From NCBI GenBank assembly GCA_937915335.1, contig CALDLZ010000244.1:1-6217 (forward strand): a stretch of 6,217 nt of DNA, read 5' to 3'. How positions within the stretch are numbered: the first letter of the stretch is position 1; each line of letters begins with the position of its first letter. Under the pieces are notes generated by a model, which saw only the letters and a program-made list of their open reading frames with translations, searched no databases and had not been told where the DNA came from. The stretch comes from an uncultured Faecalibacterium sp. (lineage in GTDB: Bacteria; Bacillota; Clostridia; Oscillospirales; Ruminococcaceae). The position numbers were made by a program, and so were the translations under genes. Below, piece after piece: positions 1-6,162 of this stretch.

Positions 1-296
1 TCCAGGTCACGGATGGTGTGGCCGTTGCCCCGGAAGGTGCCGCTGAACGAGGGGATGGGCTCCCACGCCACCTCGTCGAGGGAAAGATCCTGCTGCAGGA
101 TCACGGTCTTGCCCTTGGACCAATTGTCCACGCTGCATTTTTCAACCAGAGCCAGCAGGTCGGAAACGCTGTTGATGGAAACGGTGTCGCCGCTCTGCAC
201 GCCCTCGGCAAATACCGGGACAGCCAGCACCGCAAGCATTGCCGCCGCCAGCAGAAGAGAGGTCAGACGGCGGAAAATTTTACTGTTTCGGTTCAT
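1..296 (-). CDS. Secreted protein with GLUG-like repeat start (partial, N-terminal 98 aa)
   Basis: This is the first 98 codons of a gene that continues beyond the left edge. The ATG at 296 has an AGGAGG ribosome site at 303-308, six bases upstream; an in-frame ATG at 302 abuts that site and is less likely. Residues 1-30 form a clear signal peptide: a basic start (MNRNSKIFRR), a hydrophobic core (LTSLLLAAAMLAVLAV) and a cleavage site VFA|EG after residue 30. The mature part begins a region in which a short sheet (TVILQQDLSL, 64-73) leads into SGTFRGNGHTIRDL (85-98). That last string is the usual opening of GLUG/beta-helix repeats in extracellular proteins of gut Firmicutes. The start lies inside the 3' end of the MMPL exporter gene (17-bp overlap), so the two are probably co-transcribed and translationally coupled. 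The function is unknown; a surface or secreted adhesive or passenger role is inference. Confidence 0.8.
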   Translation of the reverse strand, partial: MNRNSKIFRRLTSLLLAAAMLAVLAVPVFAEGVQSGDTVSINSVSDLLALVEKCSVDNWSKGKTVILQQDLSLDEVAWEPIPSFSGTFRGNGHTIRDL

Positions 297-2790
297 CTTC
301 ATCCTCCTGCTTCTCTGTTTTTTCCGGAAGTTCCGGCTTTGCCTCCTCTTCCGGGGTCACATTGCCCGAAAGAACGGTCAGCTGAACATCGCCGCTGACG
401 ACAGCGTTCATCACACCGGATACCTTGCCGTGCACCTCGCCCTGCACGATGCCGTTCACCCGCACGCGTCCGCTGATGCTGGAGCGTTCCGTGACCTTGG
501 GCATCGAGAAGGAGGTCTTATCCACGATCCTGCCGCCCAGCAGCAAGATCTGGGGCAGAACGAACAGGACCAGGATAATAGAAATGATGGTACCGCGGCC
601 CAGGCTCTGACCGATGCCGACAATGGCGGCATGAGAGGTCATCTGGCCGATCAGGATACCGGCCACGGCCAGAATGGTGCCGGAGGTCAGGATGGTGGGG
701 AAAGCGAAGTTCATGGATTCGATGATGGCATCCTGATGGTCCATCTTATCCTTCAGTTCTGTGTAACGGGTGGCGATGACGATGGCGTAATCGATGTTTG
801 CACCCATCTGGATGGAACTGACCACCAGATAACTCAGATAGAACAGAGGCGTATTGGTAAAGGTAGGGAAGCTGAAATTGATCCAGATAGCACCCTGAAT
901 GACCAAAATCAGCAGGATGGGCATGGCGGCCGACTGGAAGGTGAACAGCAGAACCACCAGCACGATGAGGATGGACACGATGCTGACAACATTGTTATCC
1001 ACAGCGAAGGACTTCTGGAAATCGTACTCGCTGGTGACATCACCGGCCAGATAAATGTTGCCCTCGGGATAATACTTGCGGGCGATGCTCTGGATGGTAT
1101 CGGTGAAATCGTAGGTAGTCTGGCCCGGTTCCAGATCGGGGCTCAAGTAGATCAGGATACGGTTGTAATCCTCGCCTTGCAGCTGGGCCTTACCGCTGAG
1201 CATCTGCTTCTGGGCATCGTGGAGGGTATCCATGATATCATCGTCCAGCGAGACCAGTCCGGAATCGGCTTTGTCACAGACATAGAGGAACATATCCATC
1301 AGCGGGACGCTGTACGAGGAGAAGTTGCCAATGGCCTGTGCGTACTCGTCGTTGTCCGCCGCATAGGCCGCGTAGATGGTCTGGGCCAGCTCGTAGTCCA
1401 GACCCACCATCTCCGAGAACTGACGGGCGGTGAGCTTATCCTCCAGACAGTAGCCGTCCATTGCCTCAATATTGGAAAGTCCCATCACGCTGTCCACCTC
1501 ATCACGGCTTTGAAGTTCCGTGATAAGGTTTGCTTCCACGCTATAATCTTCCTTGGGCAGCACCAGTGCCACCATGTTGGAAGAAGTGAAGTTGTCCTTG
1601 ATCATGTTGGTAGCGATCTGCACGTCATTCAGCTTGGGGGTCTTGAGGCTGCCCAGCCCGTAGGCGTAGGGGCACAGACTGGAAAAGTGATACGCAAAGA
1701 GCACTACCACAAGAAAGAGCGGGGGAATGATCTTGCGGGTCTTGTAAGCGAACCGGCCCACAAAGGGGATCTTAGGCACAAAGTTTTTGTGCTTTGTCTT
1801 GTCCATCCAGGGGCCGAAGAGCATCAGCAGGCCCGGCATGACAAGAAAGACCGACAGAATGGAGTACACGATGGCCTTGATAAGGCAGATCGCCATATCG
1901 GGGCCAATCTTGAACTGCATGAACATCATGGCCACCAGACCGCCGACTGTCGTCAGGCAGCTGGAAGAGATCTCGGGGATGCTCTTGCTCAGGGCTTCAA
2001 TGACCGCCTCCTTCATGGGCAGGGTCTCGTGCTCCTCGCGGAAATGGTTGGAGAAAATGATGGCATAGTCCAGAGAAAGAGCCAGCTGCAGGATGCTGGT
2101 GACCGAGTTCGAGATGAACGAAATGGTGCCCAGCAGAAAGTTTGTGCCACTGTTCAGCACCATGGAGATGACGAAAGTCAGCAGCAGAACAGGAATCTCC
2201 GCATAAGTCTGGGTGGTGAAGATCAGAACGGCCACCACGATGACCGCGACGTAAACGATGATGACGTTGACCTCGTGGCTGATGATATCTGCCTCGGTGT
2301 TTCCCAGACTGGTGGAGACATAGGTGTCGTAGCTGGAGAGGGCGTCTTTCACGCGGTCCAGCGCTTCCAGACACTGGTCGTCATCCTCCGGGTAATCAAA
2401 GGTAAAGGAGTACAGGGCCGAGACATTGTTATAGTGAGCCGTTGTCTCATCATAAGTCAGGCTCTGCACGCCCTCGATATCCGTCAGTTTGTCGGCCAGT
2501 TCCTTGGCCTCTTCCTGGGTGACGTTTGCCACCATAACGTCGGCGGTACCGTAAGTGGTGAACTGCTCTTCCATCACGTCCAGTGCCTGACGGGTGCCGG
2601 AACTATCCGGCAGGTAGGTCGTCAGGTCATTTTCCACGCTGACCCAGCCGCTCGAGATGACAGAGAAGATCAGCAGGATAATGACGACCAGAAAGATCAG
2701 GTTGCGCCGCTCAACGATCTGCCGCGCGAGCTTATGCATAAAGTCGTTTTTCGGGGGTGCCGTATTCTGAAGTTCTTGCGTTTGTGCCAT
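280..2790 (-). CDS. RND superfamily MMPL exporter with bactofilin-like C-terminal tail
   Basis: An 836-residue membrane exporter of the MMPL branch of the RND superfamily, expected to be proton-driven and to move drugs, lipids or other hydrophobic substrates. It shows the duplicated RND plan. TM1 is at about 29-49, a first extracellular domain at about 50-172, and five helices between about 174 and 326. TM7 is at about 352-371, a second extracellular domain at about 372-598, and five helices between about 600 and 752. The paired Asp-Tyr proton-relay motifs are visible: LSLDYAIIF (D241-Y242) and GANIDYAIV (D667-Y668). After TM12, residues 771-812 are a Gly/Val periodic stretch (SGRVRVNGIVQGEVHGKVSG...) like bactofilin beta-helix repeats, then an acidic Glu/Lys/Pro tail to 836. 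I chose the ATG at 2790 because GGAGGG sits at 2796-2801; the longer reading from 2913 would cover the promoter and has no such site. The gene is divergent from tetR and overlaps the secreted-protein gene downstream. Substrate unknown. Confidence 0.93.
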   Translation of the reverse strand: MAQTQELQNTAPPKNDFMHKLARQIVERRNLIFLVVIILLIFSVISSGWVSVENDLTTYLPDSSGTRQALDVMEEQFTTYGTADVMVANVTQEEAKELADKLTDIEGVQSLTYDETTAHYNNVSALYSFTFDYPEDDDQCLEALDRVKDALSSYDTYVSTSLGNTEADIISHEVNVIIVYVAVIVVAVLIFTTQTYAEIPVLLLTFVISMVLNSGTNFLLGTISFISNSVTSILQLALSLDYAIIFSNHFREEHETLPMKEAVIEALSKSIPEISSSCLTTVGGLVAMMFMQFKIGPDMAICLIKAIVYSILSVFLVMPGLLMLFGPWMDKTKHKNFVPKIPFVGRFAYKTRKIIPPLFLVVVLFAYHFSSLCPYAYGLGSLKTPKLNDVQIATNMIKDNFTSSNMVALVLPKEDYSVEANLITELQSRDEVDSVMGLSNIEAMDGYCLEDKLTARQFSEMVGLDYELAQTIYAAYAADNDEYAQAIGNFSSYSVPLMDMFLYVCDKADSGLVSLDDDIMDTLHDAQKQMLSGKAQLQGEDYNRILIYLSPDLEPGQTTYDFTDTIQSIARKYYPEGNIYLAGDVTSEYDFQKSFAVDNNVVSIVSILIVLVVLLFTFQSAAMPILLILVIQGAIWINFSFPTFTNTPLFYLSYLVVSSIQMGANIDYAIVIATRYTELKDKMDHQDAIIESMNFAFPTILTSGTILAVAGILIGQMTSHAAIVGIGQSLGRGTIISIILVLFVLPQILLLGGRIVDKTSFSMPKVTERSSISGRVRVNGIVQGEVHGKVSGVMNAVVSGDVQLTVLSGNVTPEEEAKPELPEKTEKQEDEDEPKQ

Positions 2791-2839
2791 TATTTCCCTC
2801 CTGTTCAAAAACTTGCAAGCGAAAGATAGTTGACATTTG

Positions 2840-2850
2840 TACGAATCGTA
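2840..2850. promoter_or_regulatory. Candidate TetR operator (perfect 11-bp palindrome)
   Basis: TACGA-A-TCGTA is a perfect inverted repeat in the divergent intergenic region. It overlaps the last base of the exporter promoter's -10 box (2850-2855) and covers its predicted start of transcription, a position from which a bound repressor would block the exporter. TetR-family proteins bind such palindromes and commonly regulate the divergent transporter gene. Outward symmetry breaks after five bases per arm, so the full operator may be longer and imperfect. That it binds the neighbouring regulator is inference. Confidence 0.5.
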
Positions 2851-2878
2851 TGATAAAGTAGAAACAGGGAAAACGCAA
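2850..2878 (-). promoter_or_regulatory. Promoter of the MMPL exporter operon
   Basis: Reading on the minus strand, TTGCGT (2878-2873), a 17-base spacer and TATCAT (2855-2850) form a sigma-A type promoter. Transcription would start near 2843, about 50 bases ahead of the exporter ATG. The palindrome at 2840-2850 covers its -10/start region. Confidence 0.6.
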
Positions 2879-2907
2879 TGGACAAATCCCCCAATCTGTA
2901 TGATAAT
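2879..2907 (+). promoter_or_regulatory. Promoter of the TetR regulator
   Basis: TGGACA (2879-2884), a 17-base spacer and GATAAT (2902-2907) form a sigma-A type promoter, with a start expected near 2914, about 35 bases before the tetR ATG. It is back to back with the exporter promoter: the two -35 boxes are adjacent. A second, weaker possibility on the same strand is TTGACA at 2830-2835 with an AT-rich -10 near 2853-2859, which would straddle the palindrome. Confidence 0.55.
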
Positions 2908-2948
2908 GGACAAATTTATGCAGAATGTTTCCGAACTGAGGAGAAACC

Positions 2949-3557
2949 ATGGAAAAGAAGCTTGATTTGCGGATTGAAAAGACCTATATGCTGCTCCACA
3001 ATGCCTTTACGGCACTGATGGAGGAAAAGCGATTCGAGGAGATCACCATCAACGAACTGTGTGACCGCGCCATGATCCGGCGCACCACCTTTTATAAGCA
3101 TTTTGCGGACAAATACGAGTACTTCTCGTTTTACCTCACTGAGCTTTGCGACAAGTTTCGCAGCGAAATGCCGCTGGATGTGAAGAATGACGATTTTGGA
3201 AGCGTCTTTCTTTATATGAATAAGGAACTGCTGGCGTTTCTGCATCAGCACGAGCGGCTGGTACGGAACCTGGTAAACAGCAACTTATTTCCTATGCTCA
3301 GCGAGATCTTATCCGAAAAGCTCAGCACCGATATTGCCGACCTGCTGCATCAGTGCCCCTCGCCAGACCTGCGCCGTGTACCGCCCGCCCTGTTGGAACA
3401 TGTGGCCGATTTCTATGCCGGCGGCCTGTTGATGATGCTGCTGCGGGAATTGAAAAAGGGCACCCCCGTAAACGAGGATGCCCTTCTTGAGACAGTCACC
3501 TGCCTGACCAAAAACGCCAACCAGTCCATTGTGGAGCTGAACCATGTGTTGGCCTGA
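2949..3557 (+). CDS. TetR/AcrR-family transcriptional regulator
   Basis: A 202-residue DNA-binding regulator. The N-terminal TetR domain is clear: helix 1 at about 9-26 (IEKTYMLLHNAFTALMEE), then the helix-turn-helix at about 31-51 (EITINELCDRAMIRRTTFYKHF), with the Phe-Tyr-x-His-Phe recognition-helix ending typical of the family. The C-terminal part (about 55-202) is all-helical and poorly conserved, as expected for the ligand-binding and dimer domain. The length is normal. The start at 2949 is set by a GAGGAG ribosome site at 2938-2943. The gene is divergent from the MMPL exporter with a palindrome between them, the standard arrangement for a local repressor that is released by a substrate of the pump. 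It converges on the antiporter gene with only 5 bp between the stop codons. The effector is unknown. Confidence 0.92.
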   Translation: MEKKLDLRIEKTYMLLHNAFTALMEEKRFEEITINELCDRAMIRRTTFYKHFADKYEYFSFYLTELCDKFRSEMPLDVKNDDFGSVFLYMNKELLAFLHQHERLVRNLVNSNLFPMLSEILSEKLSTDIADLLHQCPSPDLRRVPPALLEHVADFYAGGLLMMLLRELKKGTPVNEDALLETVTCLTKNANQSIVELNHVLA

Positions 3558-3562
3558 ACTTT

Positions 3563-4528
3563 TTACATGGCAAACTGGACAGCGCAGAAGGCTGCATAGA
3601 TGCAGAGCAGCAGCACTCCCTGCCAGCGGGAAAGCTTGCCCTTGCACAGGGCGGGCACGGTCAGGATGAGCATCACGGCGAACATCACGGGCAGATCCAT
3701 GACCAGCGAAGAATTGATGCCCATGATCGTGGAGCCCTGTGGGATGCTGAAGGGGGACACGCTGATGGACATACCGCTGACCAGCACCAGGTTGAACACG
3801 TTGGCACCGATGACATTGCCAAGCGACAGGGAGCCATGTCCTTTTGTCAGCGAGGTGATGGCCGTGACCAGCTCGGGCAGAGAGGTGCCCAGCGCCACAA
3901 AGGTCAGGGCAATGACGGACTCGGGCACGCCCAGCGCCTGAGCGATCAGGGTACCGTTGTCCACCAGAAGGTTGGCACCCACGGCAATGAGGGCCGCGCC
4001 GATGATGAGCAGGCCGATCTCCTTGCCGAACGACATTTCCTTTTCCGGCTCGTCCTCGTCCCCTTCCGGGGCGGGGGCTTTTTTCATTGCCAGCACATTG
4101 CAGACCATGTAGGCCACAAAGAGGGCCAGCAGTACAAGGCCGATGGGGCGGCTGAAGTAGCCGGTGGTGTAGGCCACGCCTGCATAAAGGGCGGCGGCCA
4201 CAAAGAAGAAGAGCACCGGTACCCGCAGGCTCTTAGGATCCACCTTGCCCGGGCGCACTGCCACGGTGATGGCGGCAATGAGGGCCGAGTTGCAGATAAC
4301 AGAGCCAATGGCGTTGCCATAAGCGATCTCACCATGGCCGGTCAGGGCCGAGGTGGTGGAGACCATGACCTCGGGCAGGGTGGTGCCGATAGACACCACC
4401 GTGGCACCAATGAGCAGCTCCGGCACCTTGAAACGGCGGGCGATGCCGGTGGCACCGTCAACGAACCAGTCACCGCCCTTGATGAGGCAGAGCAGGCCCA
4501 CGATAAACAATAAAACGGGGATCAACAT
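3563..4528 (-). CDS. CaCA-family cation antiporter (YrbG-like), under a Mn2+ riboswitch
   Basis: A 321-residue inner-membrane antiporter of the Ca2+:cation antiporter family. Both inverted alpha repeats are present. The first has GATVVSIGTTLPEV (41-54) with Glu53, and GNAIGSVICN (71-80). The second has TFVALGTSLPEL (209-220) with Glu219, and GNVIGANVFN (237-246). These Glu and Asn residues form the cation site in the family. About ten helices flank an acidic cytoplasmic loop (APEGDEDEPEKE, about 153-164). Length is normal for the family. The ATG at 4528 has an AAGGAGAG site at 4534-4541. The family label usually given is Ca2+/Na+ antiporter, but the yybP-ykoY aptamer and terminator directly upstream mean expression should rise with Mn2+, so Mn2+ export is the more likely physiological role (inference). 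The 3' end converges on tetR with no recognisable terminator between them. Confidence 0.94.
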   Translation of the reverse strand: MLIPVLLFIVGLLCLIKGGDWFVDGATGIARRFKVPELLIGATVVSIGTTLPEVMVSTTSALTGHGEIAYGNAIGSVICNSALIAAITVAVRPGKVDPKSLRVPVLFFFVAAALYAGVAYTTGYFSRPIGLVLLALFVAYMVCNVLAMKKAPAPEGDEDEPEKEMSFGKEIGLLIIGAALIAVGANLLVDNGTLIAQALGVPESVIALTFVALGTSLPELVTAITSLTKGHGSLSLGNVIGANVFNLVLVSGMSISVSPFSIPQGSTIMGINSSLVMDLPVMFAVMLILTVPALCKGKLSRWQGVLLLCIYAAFCAVQFAM

Positions 4529-4587
4529 AAAATCTCTCCTTTTTTCAACGTTTGCCCGGCCAACGGTGGAAAGGTCCCCTGCCGGGT

Positions 4588-4644
4588 AAAAAGAAAGAGA
4601 CCCCTATTACAGCTTTTCCACGGAAACACTGTAATAAAAGTCTC
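4588..4644 (-). terminator. Intrinsic terminator (expression platform of the riboswitch)
   Basis: On the minus strand a long hairpin is built from GAGAC (4644-4640) with GTCTC (4601-4597), TATTACAG (4636-4629) with CTGTAATA (4612-4605), and an inner TTTC/GAAA helix capped at 4619-4622. Two small symmetric internal loops separate the helices. It is followed directly by TTTCTTTTT (4596-4588). Bases 4634-4640 of its 5' arm are also the 3' strand of aptamer helix P1, so terminator and ligand-bound aptamer cannot form together. The antiporter gene begins 59 bases further on. Confidence 0.85.
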
Positions 4645-4734
4645 AAGCATTCGGCATCTAGCGGGCATTTCTGCCGGGATGACGCTATGATGCAGTGCAC
4701 CGCGCAAGGGCGGGCACCCTCTACTCCCTTTTAT
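4634..4734 (-). ncRNA. yybP-ykoY (manganese) riboswitch aptamer
   Basis: The minus-strand RNA matches the yybP-ykoY architecture. P1 is ATAAAAG (4734-4728) with CTTTTAT (4640-4634), seven perfect pairs. It is followed by the conserved L1 string GGGAGTAG (4728-4721). P2 is GTGCCCGC (4717-4710) with GCGG-T-GCAC (4703-4695), one bulged base. The other leg is GCATC (4693-4689) with GATGC (4658-4654) and TAG with CTA. It holds the conserved CGTCA loop (4684-4680) and a GGCA-GAAA-TGCC tetraloop hairpin (4675-4664). GAGAC (4644-4640) precedes the closing strand, as in the family. This class binds Mn2+ between L1 and the CGTCA loop. It lies between a promoter and a terminator ahead of the antiporter, so Mn2+ should stabilise P1, block the terminator and switch the gene on. 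Confidence 0.9.
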
Positions 4735-4743
4735 CTGGAAAAT

Positions 4744-4772
4744 ATTATACCTGTTCCGGCGCAAAAAAGCAA
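4744..4772 (-). promoter_or_regulatory. Promoter of the riboswitch-antiporter transcript
   Basis: On the minus strand, TTGCTT (4772-4767), a 17-base spacer and a perfect TATAAT (4749-4744) make a strong sigma-A promoter. The start would fall near 4737, just ahead of the first P1 base (4734), as expected for a riboswitch leader of about 210 bases. The -35 begins only 15 bases after the stop codon of the upstream membrane-protein gene. Confidence 0.8.
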
Positions 4773-4799
4773 GCACGAACGAAAACTTTACCCTGCTTT
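4763..4799 (-). terminator. Possible weak terminator of the PF06541 gene
   Basis: On the minus strand AAAGCAGG (4799-4792), which includes the last codons of the gene, can pair with CTTGCTTT (4773-4766) with one G-U pair across an 18-base loop, and a run of six T ends at 4763. The stem is A/U-rich with a long loop, and its 3' arm is the -35 box of the next promoter, so it may be fortuitous. Confidence 0.3.
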
Positions 4800-6086
4800 A
4801 TCCACTTTTTTAGCGTTTGGGTAGATGCGTTCCATCCGGTCGTTGTCGAAATGCGTGTCCAAAAAGACCTCTACCGCGTTGGCCGGGGCCTTGCCGCTGG
4901 TACGGGCATCATACCGGGCAAGGGCCAGCGCGCTGGTAACAAGGTTCACGGCCATGAACACGGCCAGCAGTGCCGTCATCCAGGGGCGGACATGGCGCTT
5001 GGCCTTCCGCATTTCCTTTGCCACCAACGGGTAGCCGTAACGGATCCACGCCACCGCCGCAATGCCCCAGAAAAAGCAATACAGCAGGTTGATGCGCCCG
5101 CCCAGGTTGAACTTGAAGCCGCTGTAATCCCAGAACACGGTGCCGAACAGCAGCTCTGTCACGGCGCTGCAGACATACTCATAAGCACCGCCCAGGATCA
5201 CGCCGAACCAGAAGATCCGGCTCTCGCTCTTCTGCTCCCCGCCTCGCAGCAGGATAGCGGCCAGCACCAGCGCCAACCCCCACACCACACTGAACGGGCC
5301 CCAGACCAGGCTGGAACGGCTCATCCACACCCCGGCGGTGACACGGCAGAAGATCGTCTCCACCACATCCCCGAGGAAGGCCCCGATGACAAAAAGCCAG
5401 AGCAGGTCGGAAAACGAAAGCTGCTTCTCCGCGCTGGTGGTAGGCTCCGGCCGGGCAGCGGCAGGATAGGCCCGCTGGATACGCCTTTCCACGCTGGCGG
5501 AGATCTTCTGCCGCAGCTTTTCCGAGCCCCTGCCCAGCTCCTGATTCAGCTGTTCGAGCCGGGGGTGACGGGCGGCATACTGGCTGACCACCACCACGGC
5601 GGCGATCTGATCGAGAACAGCAAGCGCCATCCCGGCCCACAGCACCACATGGAACAGCAGCGGCGGCAGATGGGCACAGAGCCGGAACAGCAGGTCATTG
5701 CCCCAGCGGACAGCCGCCATGCCCAGCAGGCCCCACAGTGCGGAATACTGCAGGCAGACATAGCCATCCAGATTGAACTTTTTATCGGAGTAGTCCCACC
5801 ACCGGCGGTGGTGGGCATGCTCCAACAGCTTGGCGGTCAGCCACTCTACCACCGTGGCATAGATCATGCTGCCGAAAAACAGCGCCAGCAGGCTGGAGCG
5901 CTGATCGTTCAGGCCGATGGTGATGAGCACCCCCGCCGTGCCATACACAAAGCAGAAGGGGCCGGAGGCCACACCACGGTTTGCAAACTTTCGGCCCCGA
6001 ATGGTGACCACGATTGTCTCCCCTACCCATCCCAGGAACGAGTAGACCAGATAGATCACGCTGAGAGTATAGAAATCCAGTGTCAT
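4788..6086 (-). CDS. Tandem-repeat PF06541 membrane protein (putative ABC-transporter permease type)
   Basis: A 432-residue polytopic membrane protein that matches the family annotated as putative ABC-transporter type IV / CmpB-like (PF06541); the transport role of this family is a database label, not established. It contains two copies of the same unit. Copy 1 (about 8-165) has SFLGWVGETI (16-25), RGVASGPFCFVYG (37-49), EW at 81-82 and WDYSDKKFNLDGYVCLQYSALWG (97-119). Copy 2 (about 225-352) has AFLGDVVETI (236-245), RSSLVWGPFSVVWG (257-270), YEY at 302-304 and WDYSGFKFNLGGRINLLYCFFWG (319-341). A charged cytoplasmic linker (about 171-222) joins them, and a last helix (about 369-390) precedes a hydrophilic tail ending in a DNDRMERIYPN motif. 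The ATG at 6086 has a GAGAGG site about nine bases upstream. No ATP-binding partner is encoded nearby. Confidence 0.85.
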   Translation of the reverse strand: MTLDFYTLSVIYLVYSFLGWVGETIVVTIRGRKFANRGVASGPFCFVYGTAGVLITIGLNDQRSSLLALFFGSMIYATVVEWLTAKLLEHAHHRRWWDYSDKKFNLDGYVCLQYSALWGLLGMAAVRWGNDLLFRLCAHLPPLLFHVVLWAGMALAVLDQIAAVVVVSQYAARHPRLEQLNQELGRGSEKLRQKISASVERRIQRAYPAAARPEPTTSAEKQLSFSDLLWLFVIGAFLGDVVETIFCRVTAGVWMSRSSLVWGPFSVVWGLALVLAAILLRGGEQKSESRIFWFGVILGGAYEYVCSAVTELLFGTVFWDYSGFKFNLGGRINLLYCFFWGIAAVAWIRYGYPLVAKEMRKAKRHVRPWMTALLAVFMAVNLVTSALALARYDARTSGKAPANAVEVFLDTHFDNDRMERIYPNAKKVDKAG

Positions 6087-6117
6087 AAAACGGCCCTCTC
6101 AAAATCAGAATACTTTT

Positions 6118-6146
6118 ATAATACACAATCCAGCGTTTCTTTGCAA
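6118..6146 (-). promoter_or_regulatory. Promoter of the PF06541 membrane-protein gene
   Basis: On the minus strand, TTGCAA (6146-6141), a 17-base spacer and TATTAT (6123-6118) form a good sigma-A promoter. The start would be near 6111, leaving a leader of about 25 bases before the ATG at 6086. The gene therefore does not depend on anything beyond the right edge. Confidence 0.65.
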
Positions 6147-6162
6147 GACCGTCCTACTGGCA

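Noticed and set aside
13..2829. Very long open frame on the plus strand (938 codons)
   Set aside because: It is antisense to the MMPL exporter, and its translation is His/Gln/Asp/Gly-rich low-complexity text with no recognisable domain. It is a shadow of a GC-rich gene.
2791..2913. 41-residue N-terminal extension of the MMPL exporter
   Set aside because: It would cover both divergent promoters and the palindrome, and it lacks a ribosome site, whereas the ATG at 2790 has GGAGGG just upstream.
3542..3570. CCATGT...ACATGG inverted repeat at the tetR/antiporter junction as a bidirectional terminator
   Set aside because: The stem is only six pairs with a 17-base loop, and the T-run lies inside the loop instead of after the stem.
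3836..4513. 225-codon plus-strand open frame
   Set aside because: It is antisense to the antiporter, whose conserved alpha repeats account for the constraint.
4555..4586. CCCGGC/GCCGGG hairpin as a second terminator
   Set aside because: It has no T-run on either side in the sense direction. It is better seen as leader structure between the terminator and the ribosome site.
4522..4776. 84-codon minus-strand open frame ahead of the antiporter
   Set aside because: It runs through the riboswitch aptamer and terminator; the sequence there is explained by RNA structure.
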